Shown in pieces: positions 28,529-37,251 of a DNA stretch of 64,000 nucleotides. Each line of letters opens with the position of its first letter. The first letter of the stretch is position 1. The notes under the pieces are model-generated. The model saw only the letters and a program-made list of their open reading frames with translations, had not been told where the DNA came from and searched no databases. Source of the stretch: Flavivirga abyssicola (GTDB lineage: Bacteria > Bacteroidota > Bacteroidia > Flavobacteriales > Flavobacteriaceae); the NCBI RefSeq assembly GCF_030540775.2, contig NZ_CP141266.1:3335001-3399000 (forward strand). Direction: 5' to 3'. The translations under genes and the position numbers were made by a program.

Positions 28529-28610
28529 CTTTTTTATGTTGTCGACCGCAGTCGTTCTCTTTATCTAACAAGGTTAATCTCTCGACGATATTCGAGGTGA
28601 TTATTAGTTT

Positions 28611-29063
28611 TTAAGTGATACTTTTTTTAAAGCAAACACTATTTGTTACACCTTTATACTGTCCGTAATTTGGTATTGCTATGTAAGCGTTTTTTTTATA
28701 AAACTGAACAGCTTCTACTTGACGTTTTCCAGTTTCTAATAGACATGCTTCAAAACCTAATTCTTCAGACCATGCTTCTAATGCTTTTAATATTTTAGAA
28801 GCAACACCTTGGCTTCTAGTTTCAGGACGTGTAAACATGCGTTTTATTTCAGTTTCCTTTTCTGTATATTTTTTAAAAGCACCACAACCAACGGGCTTGT
28901 TATCTATATAAGCAACTATGACATGTTTTAATACATCAATGTTGTTATATTGATTATAAAATTCATGATCAGCTCCATCTACTATTTTTAAGTAATCATT
29001 CAATAATTCTACTAAAAAAACAAAGTCGGTATTATTAGAATCGGTTCTAACGAGTTTAATCAT
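28611..29063 (-). CDS. GNAT family N-acetyltransferase
   Basis: A 150-aa single-domain acetyltransferase. The acetyl-CoA loop is RPETRSQGVASKIL (a Q-x-x-G-x-A variant), preceded by the beta4 strand EIKRMFT and followed by ACLLETGKRQVEAVQFYKKNAY, typical of the family's C-terminal half. Substrate unknown. It ends one base before the tRNA nucleotidyltransferase start on the same strand, so the two may be co-transcribed. Confidence 0.85.
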   Translation of the reverse strand: MIKLVRTDSNNTDFVFLVELLNDYLKIVDGADHEFYNQYNNIDVLKHVIVAYIDNKPVGCGAFKKYTEKETEIKRMFTRPETRSQGVASKILKALEAWSEELGFEACLLETGKRQVEAVQFYKKNAYIAIPNYGQYKGVTNSVCFKKSIT

Positions 29064-29064
29064 T

Positions 29065-30498
29065 TTAAGAAGTGGTTTTTAATCCCAATCGTTCCCCTTC
29101 CTTTATCATTAATTTATATGCAGAATCATACTCATTTGGAATATCTCCTTCAAGTATGGCTTCTTTTATAACATCTTTTATTAAACCTATTTCGCGAGAT
29201 GGTTTTAGATTAAATGTAGCCATAATCTCTTCTCCTGAAATTGGTGGTTGAAAATTTCTAACATGATCGCGTGCTTCAACTTCAATAATTTTTTCTCGAA
29301 CTATTTTAAAGTTGTTATGATACTTCTGGAATTTTTTAGGGTTTTTGGTTGTAATGTCTGCTTCGCAAAGAGTCATTAAATCTTCAACATAATCGCCAGC
29401 ATCAAAAACCAGGCGACGTACAGCGGAATCTGTTACAATATCTTGAGCCAATACAATAGGTCGTGAACTCATAAACACCATTTTCTGAACAAACTTCATT
29501 TTGTCATTTAATGGCATTTTTAACCTTTTAAATAAATGATAAACCATTTTTGAACCTTCAAACTCATGCCCATGAAATGTCCAACCCACTTTTTTGCTAA
29601 ACTTTTTTGTTGGTGCTTTACCAATATCGTGTAATAAAGCGGCCCAACGCAACCAGAGATTATCTGTATGTTCTGCAATATTATCAACAACTTCTAAAGT
29701 ATGGTAAAAATTGTCTTTATGGCGTTGCCCTTCAACTTCATCGATGCCTTTTAATGCTATAAGTTCTGGCATTATATATTCCAATAATCCCGTTTTTTCT
29801 AATAAAAGAAAACCAATAGATGGCTTTTTGCTTTCAAGAATTTTATTCAATTCTGTAACAATCCGTTCTTTGGTTATAATTTTAATTCGATGACTATTTT
29901 TTGTAATCGCATGTAATGATTCATTTTCTATTACGAAATTCAATTGAGTCGCAAAACGTATGGCACGCATCATCCGCAATGGGTCATCACTATAAGTAAT
30001 GTCTGGTGCTAAAGGTGTACGAATAATTTGCTTTTCTAAATCATTAATGCCATCAAAAGGATCTAGTAAATCACCAAAATTAGTGGTGTTCAAATTTAAA
30101 GCTAATGCATTTATAGTGAAATCACGACGGTTCTGATCATCCTCTAACGTGCCATTTTCTACAGTAGGGTTTCTACTATTTTCACTATAAGATTCTTTAC
30201 GAGCTCCAACAAATTCAATTTCGATATCATCGTATCTAAGCATGGCTGTACCATAGGTTTTAAAAACCTGTACTTTTGGTTTGGTAGGAAGATTTTTAGC
30301 AACTTGTTTTGCTAGTTTTATACCATCTCCAACAGCAACGATGTCTATGTCTTTTGCATTACCTCGTTTTAGTATATAATCACGTACAAAACCACCAATA
30401 ACATAGCTGTCTAAATTTAATTCTTTAGCAGATTGAGATATAATTTTGAAGATATTATGTTGTATTGCTTTTTTGTAATTCATTTTTTTTGTTGCCAC
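29065..30498 (-). CDS. cca: tRNA nucleotidyltransferase / poly(A) polymerase family with HD domain
   Basis: A 477-aa class II nucleotidyltransferase that adds or repairs the CCA end of tRNAs. The N-terminal head has the GGFVRDYIL glycine-rich motif and the catalytic KDIDIV Asp pair, followed by RRDFTINALALN and the RMMRAIRFATQL neck motif. From about residue 255 there is an HD phosphohydrolase domain (RWAALLHDIGKAPT). The arrangement is the usual Bacteroidetes Cca/PcnB-like one. Pure poly(A) polymerase activity cannot be excluded. Confidence 0.9.
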   Translation of the reverse strand: MATKKMNYKKAIQHNIFKIISQSAKELNLDSYVIGGFVRDYILKRGNAKDIDIVAVGDGIKLAKQVAKNLPTKPKVQVFKTYGTAMLRYDDIEIEFVGARKESYSENSRNPTVENGTLEDDQNRRDFTINALALNLNTTNFGDLLDPFDGINDLEKQIIRTPLAPDITYSDDPLRMMRAIRFATQLNFVIENESLHAITKNSHRIKIITKERIVTELNKILESKKPSIGFLLLEKTGLLEYIMPELIALKGIDEVEGQRHKDNFYHTLEVVDNIAEHTDNLWLRWAALLHDIGKAPTKKFSKKVGWTFHGHEFEGSKMVYHLFKRLKMPLNDKMKFVQKMVFMSSRPIVLAQDIVTDSAVRRLVFDAGDYVEDLMTLCEADITTKNPKKFQKYHNNFKIVREKIIEVEARDHVRNFQPPISGEEIMATFNLKPSREIGLIKDVIKEAILEGDIPNEYDSAYKLMIKEGERLGLKTTS

Positions 30499-30626
30499 GA
30501 ATTCACGAATATTTTATAATACGATCCGATTCTTTTGTGGTTTAATAAATCTTTATGAAAATTAGCTAGAATTTTCATCTGTGCAAATAATGTTAGCCAT
30601 AAATAGCCGTGTATTAGTAGCTAATT

Positions 30627-31196
30627 TTATTCACGGATTATCTTAACAATACCACTATTACTCAATTTAATAATTGAGGATGGTTTATTGCAGGTTTTTT
30701 CGCGATGCAAATTTACAACATAGTCTACACCTTTTAAAACCTCTGGAGCTATTTCTTTGAACGATTTTGGAGTAGGTTGTCCGCTTATATTCGCTGAAGT
30801 AGAAACGATAGCAGTATTAAGTTTTCTAGAAAGTTGGTAACAAAATTCATCATCTGGAATTCTAATCGCTATGGTGCCATCATTTGCAATTAAGTTAGGT
30901 GCTAAATTTTGAGCATCGTCGTAAATAATGGTCGTAGGTTTTTCGGAGATATCAATAATATTTAAAGCCACTTCGGACACTTTTTTCACAAACTTTGTGA
31001 GCATTCTATCATCCGCTACAAGACATATTAATGCTTTACTGTCTTCACGTTGTTTCAGTTCGTAAATTTTTTTAACTGCTTCTTCATTTGTTGCATCACA
31101 GCCAATGCCCCAAACTGTATCTGTAGGGTAGAGTATGAGTCCACCTTTTTTTAAAATTGAGATTGCTTTTTCGATTTCGGCGTTTTGATTAGCCAT
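30627..31196 (-). CDS. tsaC: L-threonylcarbamoyladenylate synthase
   Basis: A 189-aa YrdC/Sua5-type enzyme that makes threonylcarbamoyl-AMP from threonine, bicarbonate and ATP for the t6A37 modification of ANN-decoding tRNAs. The signature runs are GGLILYPTDTVWGIGCDA, LKQREDSKALICLV and STSANISGQPTP. It is short, lacking the extra Sua5 domain, as in YrdC/YwlC. Its start overlaps the end of the upstream glycosyltransferase gene by 8 bases, so they are co-transcribed. Confidence 0.93.
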   Translation of the reverse strand: MANQNAEIEKAISILKKGGLILYPTDTVWGIGCDATNEEAVKKIYELKQREDSKALICLVADDRMLTKFVKKVSEVALNIIDISEKPTTIIYDDAQNLAPNLIANDGTIAIRIPDDEFCYQLSRKLNTAIVSTSANISGQPTPKSFKEIAPEVLKGVDYVVNLHREKTCNKPSSIIKLSNSGIVKIIRE

Positions 31197-32298
31197 AATT
31201 CAATACTGTTTTGTAAATATTTAAGGTTTGTTTTGCCATATTGCTGGTTGTAAAATGATCCAGCAGTTTTTCATGACTTTTTTTCGTGAATTCTTTTTGT
31301 AATTGAGGGGCTTTAGAGAGTTTAAATATATGTTCTGTTAATGTTTCTGAATCATACACTGGCGCAATTAATCCATAAACATCATGTTCTATGGCCTCTG
31401 TGATTCCTCCCACATCTGTACTAATCACAGGAGTTTTATGGTACATAGATTCATATATAAATTGTGGTATTCCTTCACTTTGAGAGGTTATTAAACTTAT
31501 ATCAAATTGCGATATAAAATTCGAGGCATTTGGCTGATAGCCTACAAAAATCATAAAACTTTCTAGGTTTAACGATTTTACTTTATCAATTAAAGCCTCG
31601 GTTCTTTCGGAAAAAGTGCCTATCTGTACAAAAATAAAATCAGTATTCTTCTTTTTATTAATAATGTTATCGGCAACATCAATCCAGGTTTCCAGGTGTT
31701 TTGCTTTGATGTGATTGCCTATATTTCCTATAATGATTTTATCACCATTTATGTTATATTTTTCTTTAAGGAGAAAAGGCGTTTCTGTGCTTTTGGTTTT
31801 TAAATTCGTTCCATGATAAATAGTTAATAATTTATCTTTATCTACAATTGCTTTTTCTGCGACTCTTTTTGATTCATCTGATACGCATAATATTTTTTTG
31901 ATTTTTGCATAGTTATATTTATAAAGCGTCTTTTTTCTTTGTTTTATAGGGAAAGACGTTTTTTTGCTAAAAACAAACGGGGGCAAATTGTAAAGTTTAT
32001 CCGCTAGTATGGCAGCAAATAAAGCACTGGGTTCGTGAATATGAATTAAATCGACCTTTTCTTTCTTGCAAAAACGTCCAATTTTTAAAAAATATCTGGG
32101 ATCAACCTTAATTTTTAATGGTGCTGTAATGAAATTGAGGTCTGTTTTCTCTAACCTCTTGTGAAATGGAGTATCACGGGCACATAAGATGGTGTTTTTA
32201 ATTTCGGGATTGGATTCTTTTAATTCAAAGCATAAATTTTCTATGTGATTTTCACCACCACCCCAATTTGTAACTGCAGATAAATGTAGTACGTGCAT
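31189..32298 (-). CDS. Glycosyltransferase family 4 protein
   Basis: A 369-aa GT-B fold glycosyltransferase. The N-terminal part has the WGGGENHIENLCFEL donor-binding glycine loop and a HIHEPSALFAA acceptor region. The C-terminal part has GNIGNHIKAKHLE, VGYQPNASNFISQFDI and the EGIPQFIYESMYHKTPVISTDVGG E-x7-E region. It probably adds a sugar to lipopolysaccharide or another envelope glycan at the cytoplasmic face. It is divergent from the envelope genes that start at 32628, which supports that role. Confidence 0.87.
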   Translation of the reverse strand: MHVLHLSAVTNWGGGENHIENLCFELKESNPEIKNTILCARDTPFHKRLEKTDLNFITAPLKIKVDPRYFLKIGRFCKKEKVDLIHIHEPSALFAAILADKLYNLPPFVFSKKTSFPIKQRKKTLYKYNYAKIKKILCVSDESKRVAEKAIVDKDKLLTIYHGTNLKTKSTETPFLLKEKYNINGDKIIIGNIGNHIKAKHLETWIDVADNIINKKKNTDFIFVQIGTFSERTEALIDKVKSLNLESFMIFVGYQPNASNFISQFDISLITSQSEGIPQFIYESMYHKTPVISTDVGGITEAIEHDVYGLIAPVYDSETLTEHIFKLSKAPQLQKEFTKKSHEKLLDHFTTSNMAKQTLNIYKTVLNYG

Positions 32299-32519
32299 AC
32301 TATTTTTGATTAAAGTCGATTTTTATAATAAAGAGAAGCGCTGTATAGAAATAGATAATAAGGATTGTAATTTAAGGTGTTACTGAAATGTCTTTCGTAA
32401 TAGGCTTCAATTTTTAGAAATCAAAAGTACAAGTTGAAACCAGATTAAACAAATGGTAATTATCATATTCGGTTTTACAATACTAATCTTATAAAGATTC
32501 TATTGTATTTTTATTTGAA

Positions 32520-32527
32520 TATATTTG
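32520..32527 (+). promoter_or_regulatory. Putative -7 box upstream of the kinase-like gene
   Basis: TATATTTG matches TAnnTTTG 100 bases before the ATG at 32628. A TTG at 32503-32505 is a possible, rather close -33 element. The whole 32299-32627 gap (329 bases) is AT-rich and otherwise shows no gene. Confidence 0.3.
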
Positions 32528-32627
32528 CACAGACTGAAAAGAATAACCACAGAATACACTTGAAACAGTTACTGAGAATGGTCATAAAACGTTGCAGTAT
32601 CTAAGTTTTAAAATAAAGAGCTAATTA

Positions 32628-33425
32628 ATGCAAAAGAGATTTGTAATTCATCATAAGTATAGCTCTTTGAGTGATAAGGTAAAGGATACTATCTTAAAAT
32701 TTGAAGGGTATAAGGATGTATTGGGTGCTGCAGAACGTAACGTAATAAAAATAGTACCTATTGATGGTAAAAAGTATACTATAAAATCATTTAGAATACC
32801 CAATCTCTTTAATAAAATTGTCTATCGTTTTTTTAGGAAATCTAAAGCAGAAAGGTCATACTTATACGCAAATAAATTAATTGAGTTTGGTATAAATACG
32901 CCTTATCCTGTAGCCTATGAAATTCAAACAACCCCTTTTTTATTTAAAAAAAGCTACTATGTAAGCGAATTGATAGATTGTGATTTGACTTATAGAGAAT
33001 TAACTACAGATTTTAGTATTCCAGATCATGAAGAAATACTTAGGGAGTTTACTAGGTTTACTTATAAACTTCATGAAAATGGAGTGAATTTTCTAGACCA
33101 CTCTCCTGGAAATACATTGATTGAAAGAAAAGAAAAGGGTTATGAGTTTTATTTAGTTGATCTCAATCGGATGGAGTTTGGTACTATGGATTTTAATGAG
33201 AGAATTAAAAACTTTTCAAAATTGACTATTCATAGATCAATGATAGAGATTATGAGCAACGAATATGCAAAATGTTCTGGTTATGAAGAAGAAAAGGTAT
33301 TTAATTTGATGTGGCAATATACCAGAGAATTTCAACATGCGTATTATCGAAAAATTCGTATTAAAAAAAGACTGTTTTTCTGGAAAGAAAAATATAAAAA
33401 CAAGGTTTCAGATAGTCCGATTTAA
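32628..33425 (+). CDS. Lipopolysaccharide (Kdo/heptose) kinase-like protein
   Basis: A 265-aa protein with the eukaryotic-like small-kinase fold of the InaA/WaaP/Kdo-kinase group. It has a nucleotide-binding lysine in KYTIKSF, the alphaC glutamate in KAERSYLY, the catalytic-loop variant ENGVNFLDHSPGNTLI and the metal-binding YLVDLNRMEFG (a DxN/DLN pair). It likely phosphorylates a core sugar of lipopolysaccharide. The canonical HxDLHxxN is altered to LDHSPGN, so the exact substrate is open. It lies 98 bases before a glycosyltransferase on the same strand. Confidence 0.72.
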   Translation: MQKRFVIHHKYSSLSDKVKDTILKFEGYKDVLGAAERNVIKIVPIDGKKYTIKSFRIPNLFNKIVYRFFRKSKAERSYLYANKLIEFGINTPYPVAYEIQTTPFLFKKSYYVSELIDCDLTYRELTTDFSIPDHEEILREFTRFTYKLHENGVNFLDHSPGNTLIERKEKGYEFYLVDLNRMEFGTMDFNERIKNFSKLTIHRSMIEIMSNEYAKCSGYEEEKVFNLMWQYTREFQHAYYRKIRIKKRLFFWKEKYKNKVSDSPI

Positions 33426-33523
33426 CTCTGGATTAAGATTAACAATAAAGAAGTTTATTACGTTTTATAAGTTGCCTCATGTTATTAAATTATGAGTAAA
33501 CTAAAAAAGTTTATAAAATAAAT

Positions 33524-34543
33524 ATGCCAAAAACAGGAAACTTTCAAGAGCAATTATATTTTTTAATATTTCACAAGTGGAAATATCTCATTGCAATTTT
33601 ACGATCTAAATTCTACAAGAAGACTACCGATAAAATTGATAAGGTTGTTTATGTTGCAAGGGAAAAAGATAAAGATTGGATTTTTGGTGCTAAGACAAGA
33701 CGTTTGTCACGATATTCATCTTTAAATGCTGAAACTTATTACCATAACAAATTGCGTAATCTGCCTAGTGCTGATGCTTACTATTATATTTACCAGAATT
33801 ATTTTTGTAGATGTATACGGAGTACTCCAAATATATTAAATAAGAAAAATATAGTCATGTTTACGCATCCTACCTGGTCTAAGAAGTATTCTAAAACACA
33901 TGTTATATGGTGTCTTAACAAAGCAGACTATGTTATTTGTCTTAATTCGGCCATTAAGAAGTACTTAATAGATTTAGGAGGAAGGTCTGAGATATTTAAA
34001 GTGATGCATATAGCTACATCCTCTAAGCTTTTTTATCACCATGAAAGAGGTGTTGGAGGGGTAGGCTTTTGTTCTAATTATGGCCCCAGAAAAAATCCTG
34101 ATTTGATTTTTGATTTGGTTAAAAATATGCCAGATAGAACGTTTTATTTGGTTGGGCGCAACTGGGAAGATTACAATAGGTTTGAGGAGCTTTCTCTAAT
34201 GCCAAATTTTACCTATTATAATAATGTGCCTTATGAGTCTTATCCTGATCTTTATAGCAAAATGGACGTATTTGTTTCTCCTTCCTTGTTAGAAGGAGGT
34301 CCAGTGCCAGTACTTGAAGCTATGATGTCCAACTGTGTCCCAGTTGCATCGAAAACAGGATTTTGCCCAGATATTATAGAACATGGAAAAAATGGTTTTT
34401 TATTTGATATTGATGCTAAATATGAGACAGTTATACCACTTATAGAAGCAGGTTTTTTGCTTAAAGCAAATATAAAGGATACAGTTCTGGACTATACTTG
34501 GGAAAATTGCTCTAAAAAGATTGATGAACTGTTTTTAAGTTGA
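33524..34543 (+). CDS. Glycosyltransferase family 1/4 protein
   Basis: A 339-aa GT-B glycosyltransferase. The C-terminal half is clear: GFCSNYGPRKNPDLIFDLVK, TFYLVGRNW, a DLYSKMDVFVSPSLLEGGPVPVLEAM nucleotide-sugar site and KNGFLFDIDA. The N-terminal half is divergent. With the kinase-like gene before it, it probably belongs to a lipopolysaccharide core or surface glycan locus. It converges on the universal stress protein gene at 34600 with a 56-base gap and no clear hairpin. Confidence 0.82.
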   Translation: MPKTGNFQEQLYFLIFHKWKYLIAILRSKFYKKTTDKIDKVVYVAREKDKDWIFGAKTRRLSRYSSLNAETYYHNKLRNLPSADAYYYIYQNYFCRCIRSTPNILNKKNIVMFTHPTWSKKYSKTHVIWCLNKADYVICLNSAIKKYLIDLGGRSEIFKVMHIATSSKLFYHHERGVGGVGFCSNYGPRKNPDLIFDLVKNMPDRTFYLVGRNWEDYNRFEELSLMPNFTYYNNVPYESYPDLYSKMDVFVSPSLLEGGPVPVLEAMMSNCVPVASKTGFCPDIIEHGKNGFLFDIDAKYETVIPLIEAGFLLKANIKDTVLDYTWENCSKKIDELFLS

Positions 34544-34599
34544 TTATTACAGGTTGTCTATTTTAACGTGAATCTTGGATAAGCATCCACAAAAAATAC

Positions 34600-35433
34600 T
34601 TATGAAAATATGAGTAACGGAGTATGGGTATGGTACACCATACTTTTGGTAATGCTTTTACTAAAAAGGCGATCAATAAAATTCCGTTTTCTTGTAACCA
34701 ATACCAATAAATCCGCATCAGATTCTTTTAACAATATTTCGAGCCGTTCTGCAACATCGGTTGAATATAAGAACTTAACATCCAGTTTGTGATAATTAAT
34801 CGATTTAAAAACATCATTTTTTAAATTGGTTGTATAATGATGCCTTTCCATCTTGGTAAGATTGGTATCGCTAACATGAACTACATCAATGGCGGCTTTG
34901 TAGTATTCTGCAATTTTTACAAGGAACTTGAGGTTATCTATATCTCTTTTTTGATAATTTGTAGCAAAGATTGTTTTCTGTAACCCCTTGAAGGAGGCCA
35001 TTTCGGGAACAACAAAGGTAGGAAAATCGGTATCCCTAATAACTTTGTAGGTTTCACTCCCTAAAATCCTATTCTCAAGACAGTTAGAGCCTTGCGTACC
35101 CATGACCACCAAATGAGGAGGATTTTTTTCTAAATAAGTTGATAACCATGAAAGTCTACTACCTTTCAGCACTTCTGTTTGGCTATCAACGCCATTTTCT
35201 AGGGCTTTTGTCGCTATTTTCTTTAATCGGTGTTCTGCTTTTTTTTCTATCACTTCCATTTCTCTCAATAACCGCATTGGGTTTTCTTCCAATTCTATAG
35301 CCCCAGAAGTATCCATAAAGTGTACTATATTTATAGTACATTTCATTGCCTTTGCCATGGCGATGGCATAATCTATTGCATTTTCTGCACAAGAAGAAAA
35401 GTCCGTAGGGTAAACAATTATTTTTGAATCCAT
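34600..35433 (-). CDS. Tandem-domain universal stress protein
   Basis: Two UspA domains in tandem in about 277 aa. The first starts MDSKIIVYPTDFSSCAENAI and has the ATP-binding pattern G-2x-G-9x-G-S in MGTQGSNCLENRILGS. The second (KTIFATNYQKRD onward) has a weaker site (LVTRKRNFIDRLFSKS). Upstream in-frame ATGs reach 35466, but starting at 35433 places the Usp strand at the N-terminus as in relatives. It is the third gene of a leftward set (Usp, small lipoprotein, Usp). The likely role is ATP-dependent stress or energy sensing in the cytoplasm. Confidence 0.85.
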   Translation of the reverse strand: MDSKIIVYPTDFSSCAENAIDYAIAMAKAMKCTINIVHFMDTSGAIELEENPMRLLREMEVIEKKAEHRLKKIATKALENGVDSQTEVLKGSRLSWLSTYLEKNPPHLVVMGTQGSNCLENRILGSETYKVIRDTDFPTFVVPEMASFKGLQKTIFATNYQKRDIDNLKFLVKIAEYYKAAIDVVHVSDTNLTKMERHHYTTNLKNDVFKSINYHKLDVKFLYSTDVAERLEILLKESDADLLVLVTRKRNFIDRLFSKSITKSMVYHTHTPLLIFS

Positions 35434-35510
35434 TATCATTTTTTTAGTGATCATTATATGTATCAAAAAATCACCTCATTTATAAAGTACTTTCTGTTTA
35501 TTAAAACTCC

Positions 35511-35681
35511 TTAGTGTCTATGCCGTTTTTTCGAATATTTGTTAGAAGCAACATTTGGAGGTAACTCAATTTTACTAGTCGTAGATTTTGAAGTAGACCG
35601 GTCTTCGGTTTTCTTTGTTGAACCACAACTAAAAATAGCAAACGCTACAGTTGTTAGTAAAATAATAAATAATTTTTTCAT
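35511..35681 (-). CDS. Small lipoprotein (56 aa)
   Basis: A short open reading frame with a good lipoprotein signal: MKKLFIILLTTVAFAIFSC with the lipobox at AIFSC (Cys19). The mature part is only 38 residues, rich in Ser, Thr and Lys, ending KKRHRH. It begins 11 bases after the preceding Usp gene on the same strand, which strongly suggests translation as part of that operon. Function unknown. The basic His/Arg tail might bind peptidoglycan, nucleic acid or metal, which is a guess from composition. Confidence 0.7.
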   Translation of the reverse strand: MKKLFIILLTTVAFAIFSCGSTKKTEDRSTSKSTTSKIELPPNVASNKYSKKRHRH

Positions 35682-35692
35682 GTCTTAAAGGT

Positions 35693-36499
35693 TTAGTCAT
35701 GTAGAATAAGTAATGGTACAGGGCTGTTAAAAGTCTGTTTCAGAGTAACACTTTCGTTTAAGATACGATCAAAAAATCCTTTCTTGCTTCGAACAAGACA
35801 AAGCAACCCAGACTGGTGTTTCATCAGGTAATCATTTAGGTCTTGATTCGTGTTACCAGTACCAAACCTATACGTCATCGAAGGGTTCAGATCTTTTATA
35901 GTACTCAAAATATTCGTGGCTTCTTGCATATCTGGTGTTTTTTTATCTGCGATATGAAGGACTTTGATTTTACTCTGGTGCATTGTTGCAATTTTGCGTA
36001 AAGGATCTACCACTGTTGTACTAAAGAAAGGATTTTTGCCGAGGGCAAAAACAATCTCATTAAGAGGGTGAAAACTGTATGCTGCAGGAACAACGATTAC
36101 AGGAGCAGTAGTCTTAGAGATGACCCCGCCAGCAATACTTCCAATAAAAACTTCTTTGAGTCCACTGACTCCTTTGGTGCCCATGACAATAAAATCGTAG
36201 TTACCACTGTCCCCTAGAGACGCAATAGCAGAAATGGCGTAGTTTTTAATTATTTTTGAGCTTAGCGTAATGTCTGGATGTTCTTTTCGTACTTTTTGTA
36301 TTAATTCATCCATTTCGCTTCGTGCGTCTTTCTCCAGTATACTATCTATTGATTTCATAAGTAGAGCGGCGTTTGACTTAGCTCCATAAATGTGCAAAAC
36401 CGTTATTTCAATTGGAGAACTCCCGAATAGTTGAATGGCATACGACAACGCATTTAAAGAGGTCTCCGAAAAATCGACAGGGACAAGAATCTTATTCAT
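35693..36499 (-). CDS. Tandem-domain universal stress protein
   Basis: A 268-aa protein. Residues 1-145 are a good UspA domain (MNKILVPVDFSETSLNAL) with the ATP-binding pattern MGTKGVSGLKEVFIGS and a VIVVPA final strand. Residues about 150-268 form a second, degenerate Usp domain (IVFALGKNPFF ... KKGFFDRILNESVT). First gene of the Usp/lipoprotein/Usp set. It is divergent from the Usp-TPR/V-ATPase operon, and shared control across the 36500-37251 gap is plausible. Confidence 0.88.
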   Translation of the reverse strand: MNKILVPVDFSETSLNALSYAIQLFGSSPIEITVLHIYGAKSNAALLMKSIDSILEKDARSEMDELIQKVRKEHPDITLSSKIIKNYAISAIASLGDSGNYDFIVMGTKGVSGLKEVFIGSIAGGVISKTTAPVIVVPAAYSFHPLNEIVFALGKNPFFSTTVVDPLRKIATMHQSKIKVLHIADKKTPDMQEATNILSTIKDLNPSMTYRFGTGNTNQDLNDYLMKHQSGLLCLVRSKKGFFDRILNESVTLKQTFNSPVPLLILHD

Positions 36500-37251
36500 T
36501 TTACAAAATATTTAATGTGAGTATATTCTTCTCTATGGGATTTTGATTTCATCGTTTGTGATTCAATCATACCTTTGGGAGAATCTTAGCGGATTTATTT
36601 TCAACCGTAAAAATATCTTACCCATCATACAAACTTAGGAACGAAATCTTTAGACAAACTTTAGAAACCAGAAAGCGGTCAACTAAAACTCAAATTGGAA
36701 ATAGAAATCGCATCTTGATCAATGAAAAAGAATCACGGATTTCTTTTTTCACTTCATTTTTTTAACATGTAACTCAGTATTAAATACAAGATTAGGCATA
36801 ACCTGTTTGTTTCAATAAACTCAGATTTAAAAGCATGCTTTTATCTTTAAAATTACAAGTAATAAAAATAGAAAAATTTAATAATTTTTGGAGAAAAAAC
36901 CATAACAAAATATTTGGTTATAGTTTTGAAGGTGAGATGTTTAGTGTGCTGAATGTTTTGCTAATATCTTCTGTGAAAGTTACTCTTTTATGTTGAACAT
37001 ATGTTTCTTAAGTTTTTCTAAAGGATTACATAATAATTTTATACAAAATAGTATGGATATCTTCTGAATATGAAGAATTCAATATCGAAAGTAATCTATC
37101 GGTGTAAGGCAGCATATTCATATTCGTGATTAATTTATAAAACCTGTAGGACTAAAATATGTTATATGAAATGGGCTATACAGATTTTGATACCAATCGA
37201 AATGTTTAATGGCAAATGATATGTAACATAAAAAAAATAGAATTTGAACAT
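36500..37251. other. Divergent intergenic control region of the stress/V-ATPase island
   Basis: About 750 bases without a convincing gene between the divergent Usp genes. It contains a promoter-like pair for the leftward genes (36630-36658). On the plus strand only isolated TAnnTTTG matches occur (TACCTTTG at 36570, TAGTTTTG at 36921) without well-placed partners. Such a long divergent region suits binding of a regulator, but no operator repeat is obvious by eye. Confidence 0.45.
36630..36658 (-). promoter_or_regulatory. Putative promoter of the Usp-lipoprotein-Usp operon
   Basis: On the minus strand TTTG (36655-36658) is followed after 17 bases by TAAGTTTG (36630-36637), fitting the Bacteroidetes pattern TTTG-N17-23-TAnnTTTG. 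It lies 131 bases before the Usp start at 36499. This is the best two-box promoter match noticed in the window. Confidence 0.45.

Noticed and set aside
28539-28600. GTCGAC/TCTCGACG-type repeat traces between ctaA and the GNAT gene
   Set aside because: Inverted arms are too short and imperfect to define an element.
30499-30626. Repeat-like sequence (CACGAATTCACGAAT and following) between cca and tsaC
   Set aside because: It resembles a dispersed flavobacterial repeat, but I could not define its ends or an internal symmetry.
36721-36771. Short frame starting MKKNHGFLF in the divergent Usp gap
   Set aside because: It is 16 codons in AT-rich DNA with no sign of conservation.
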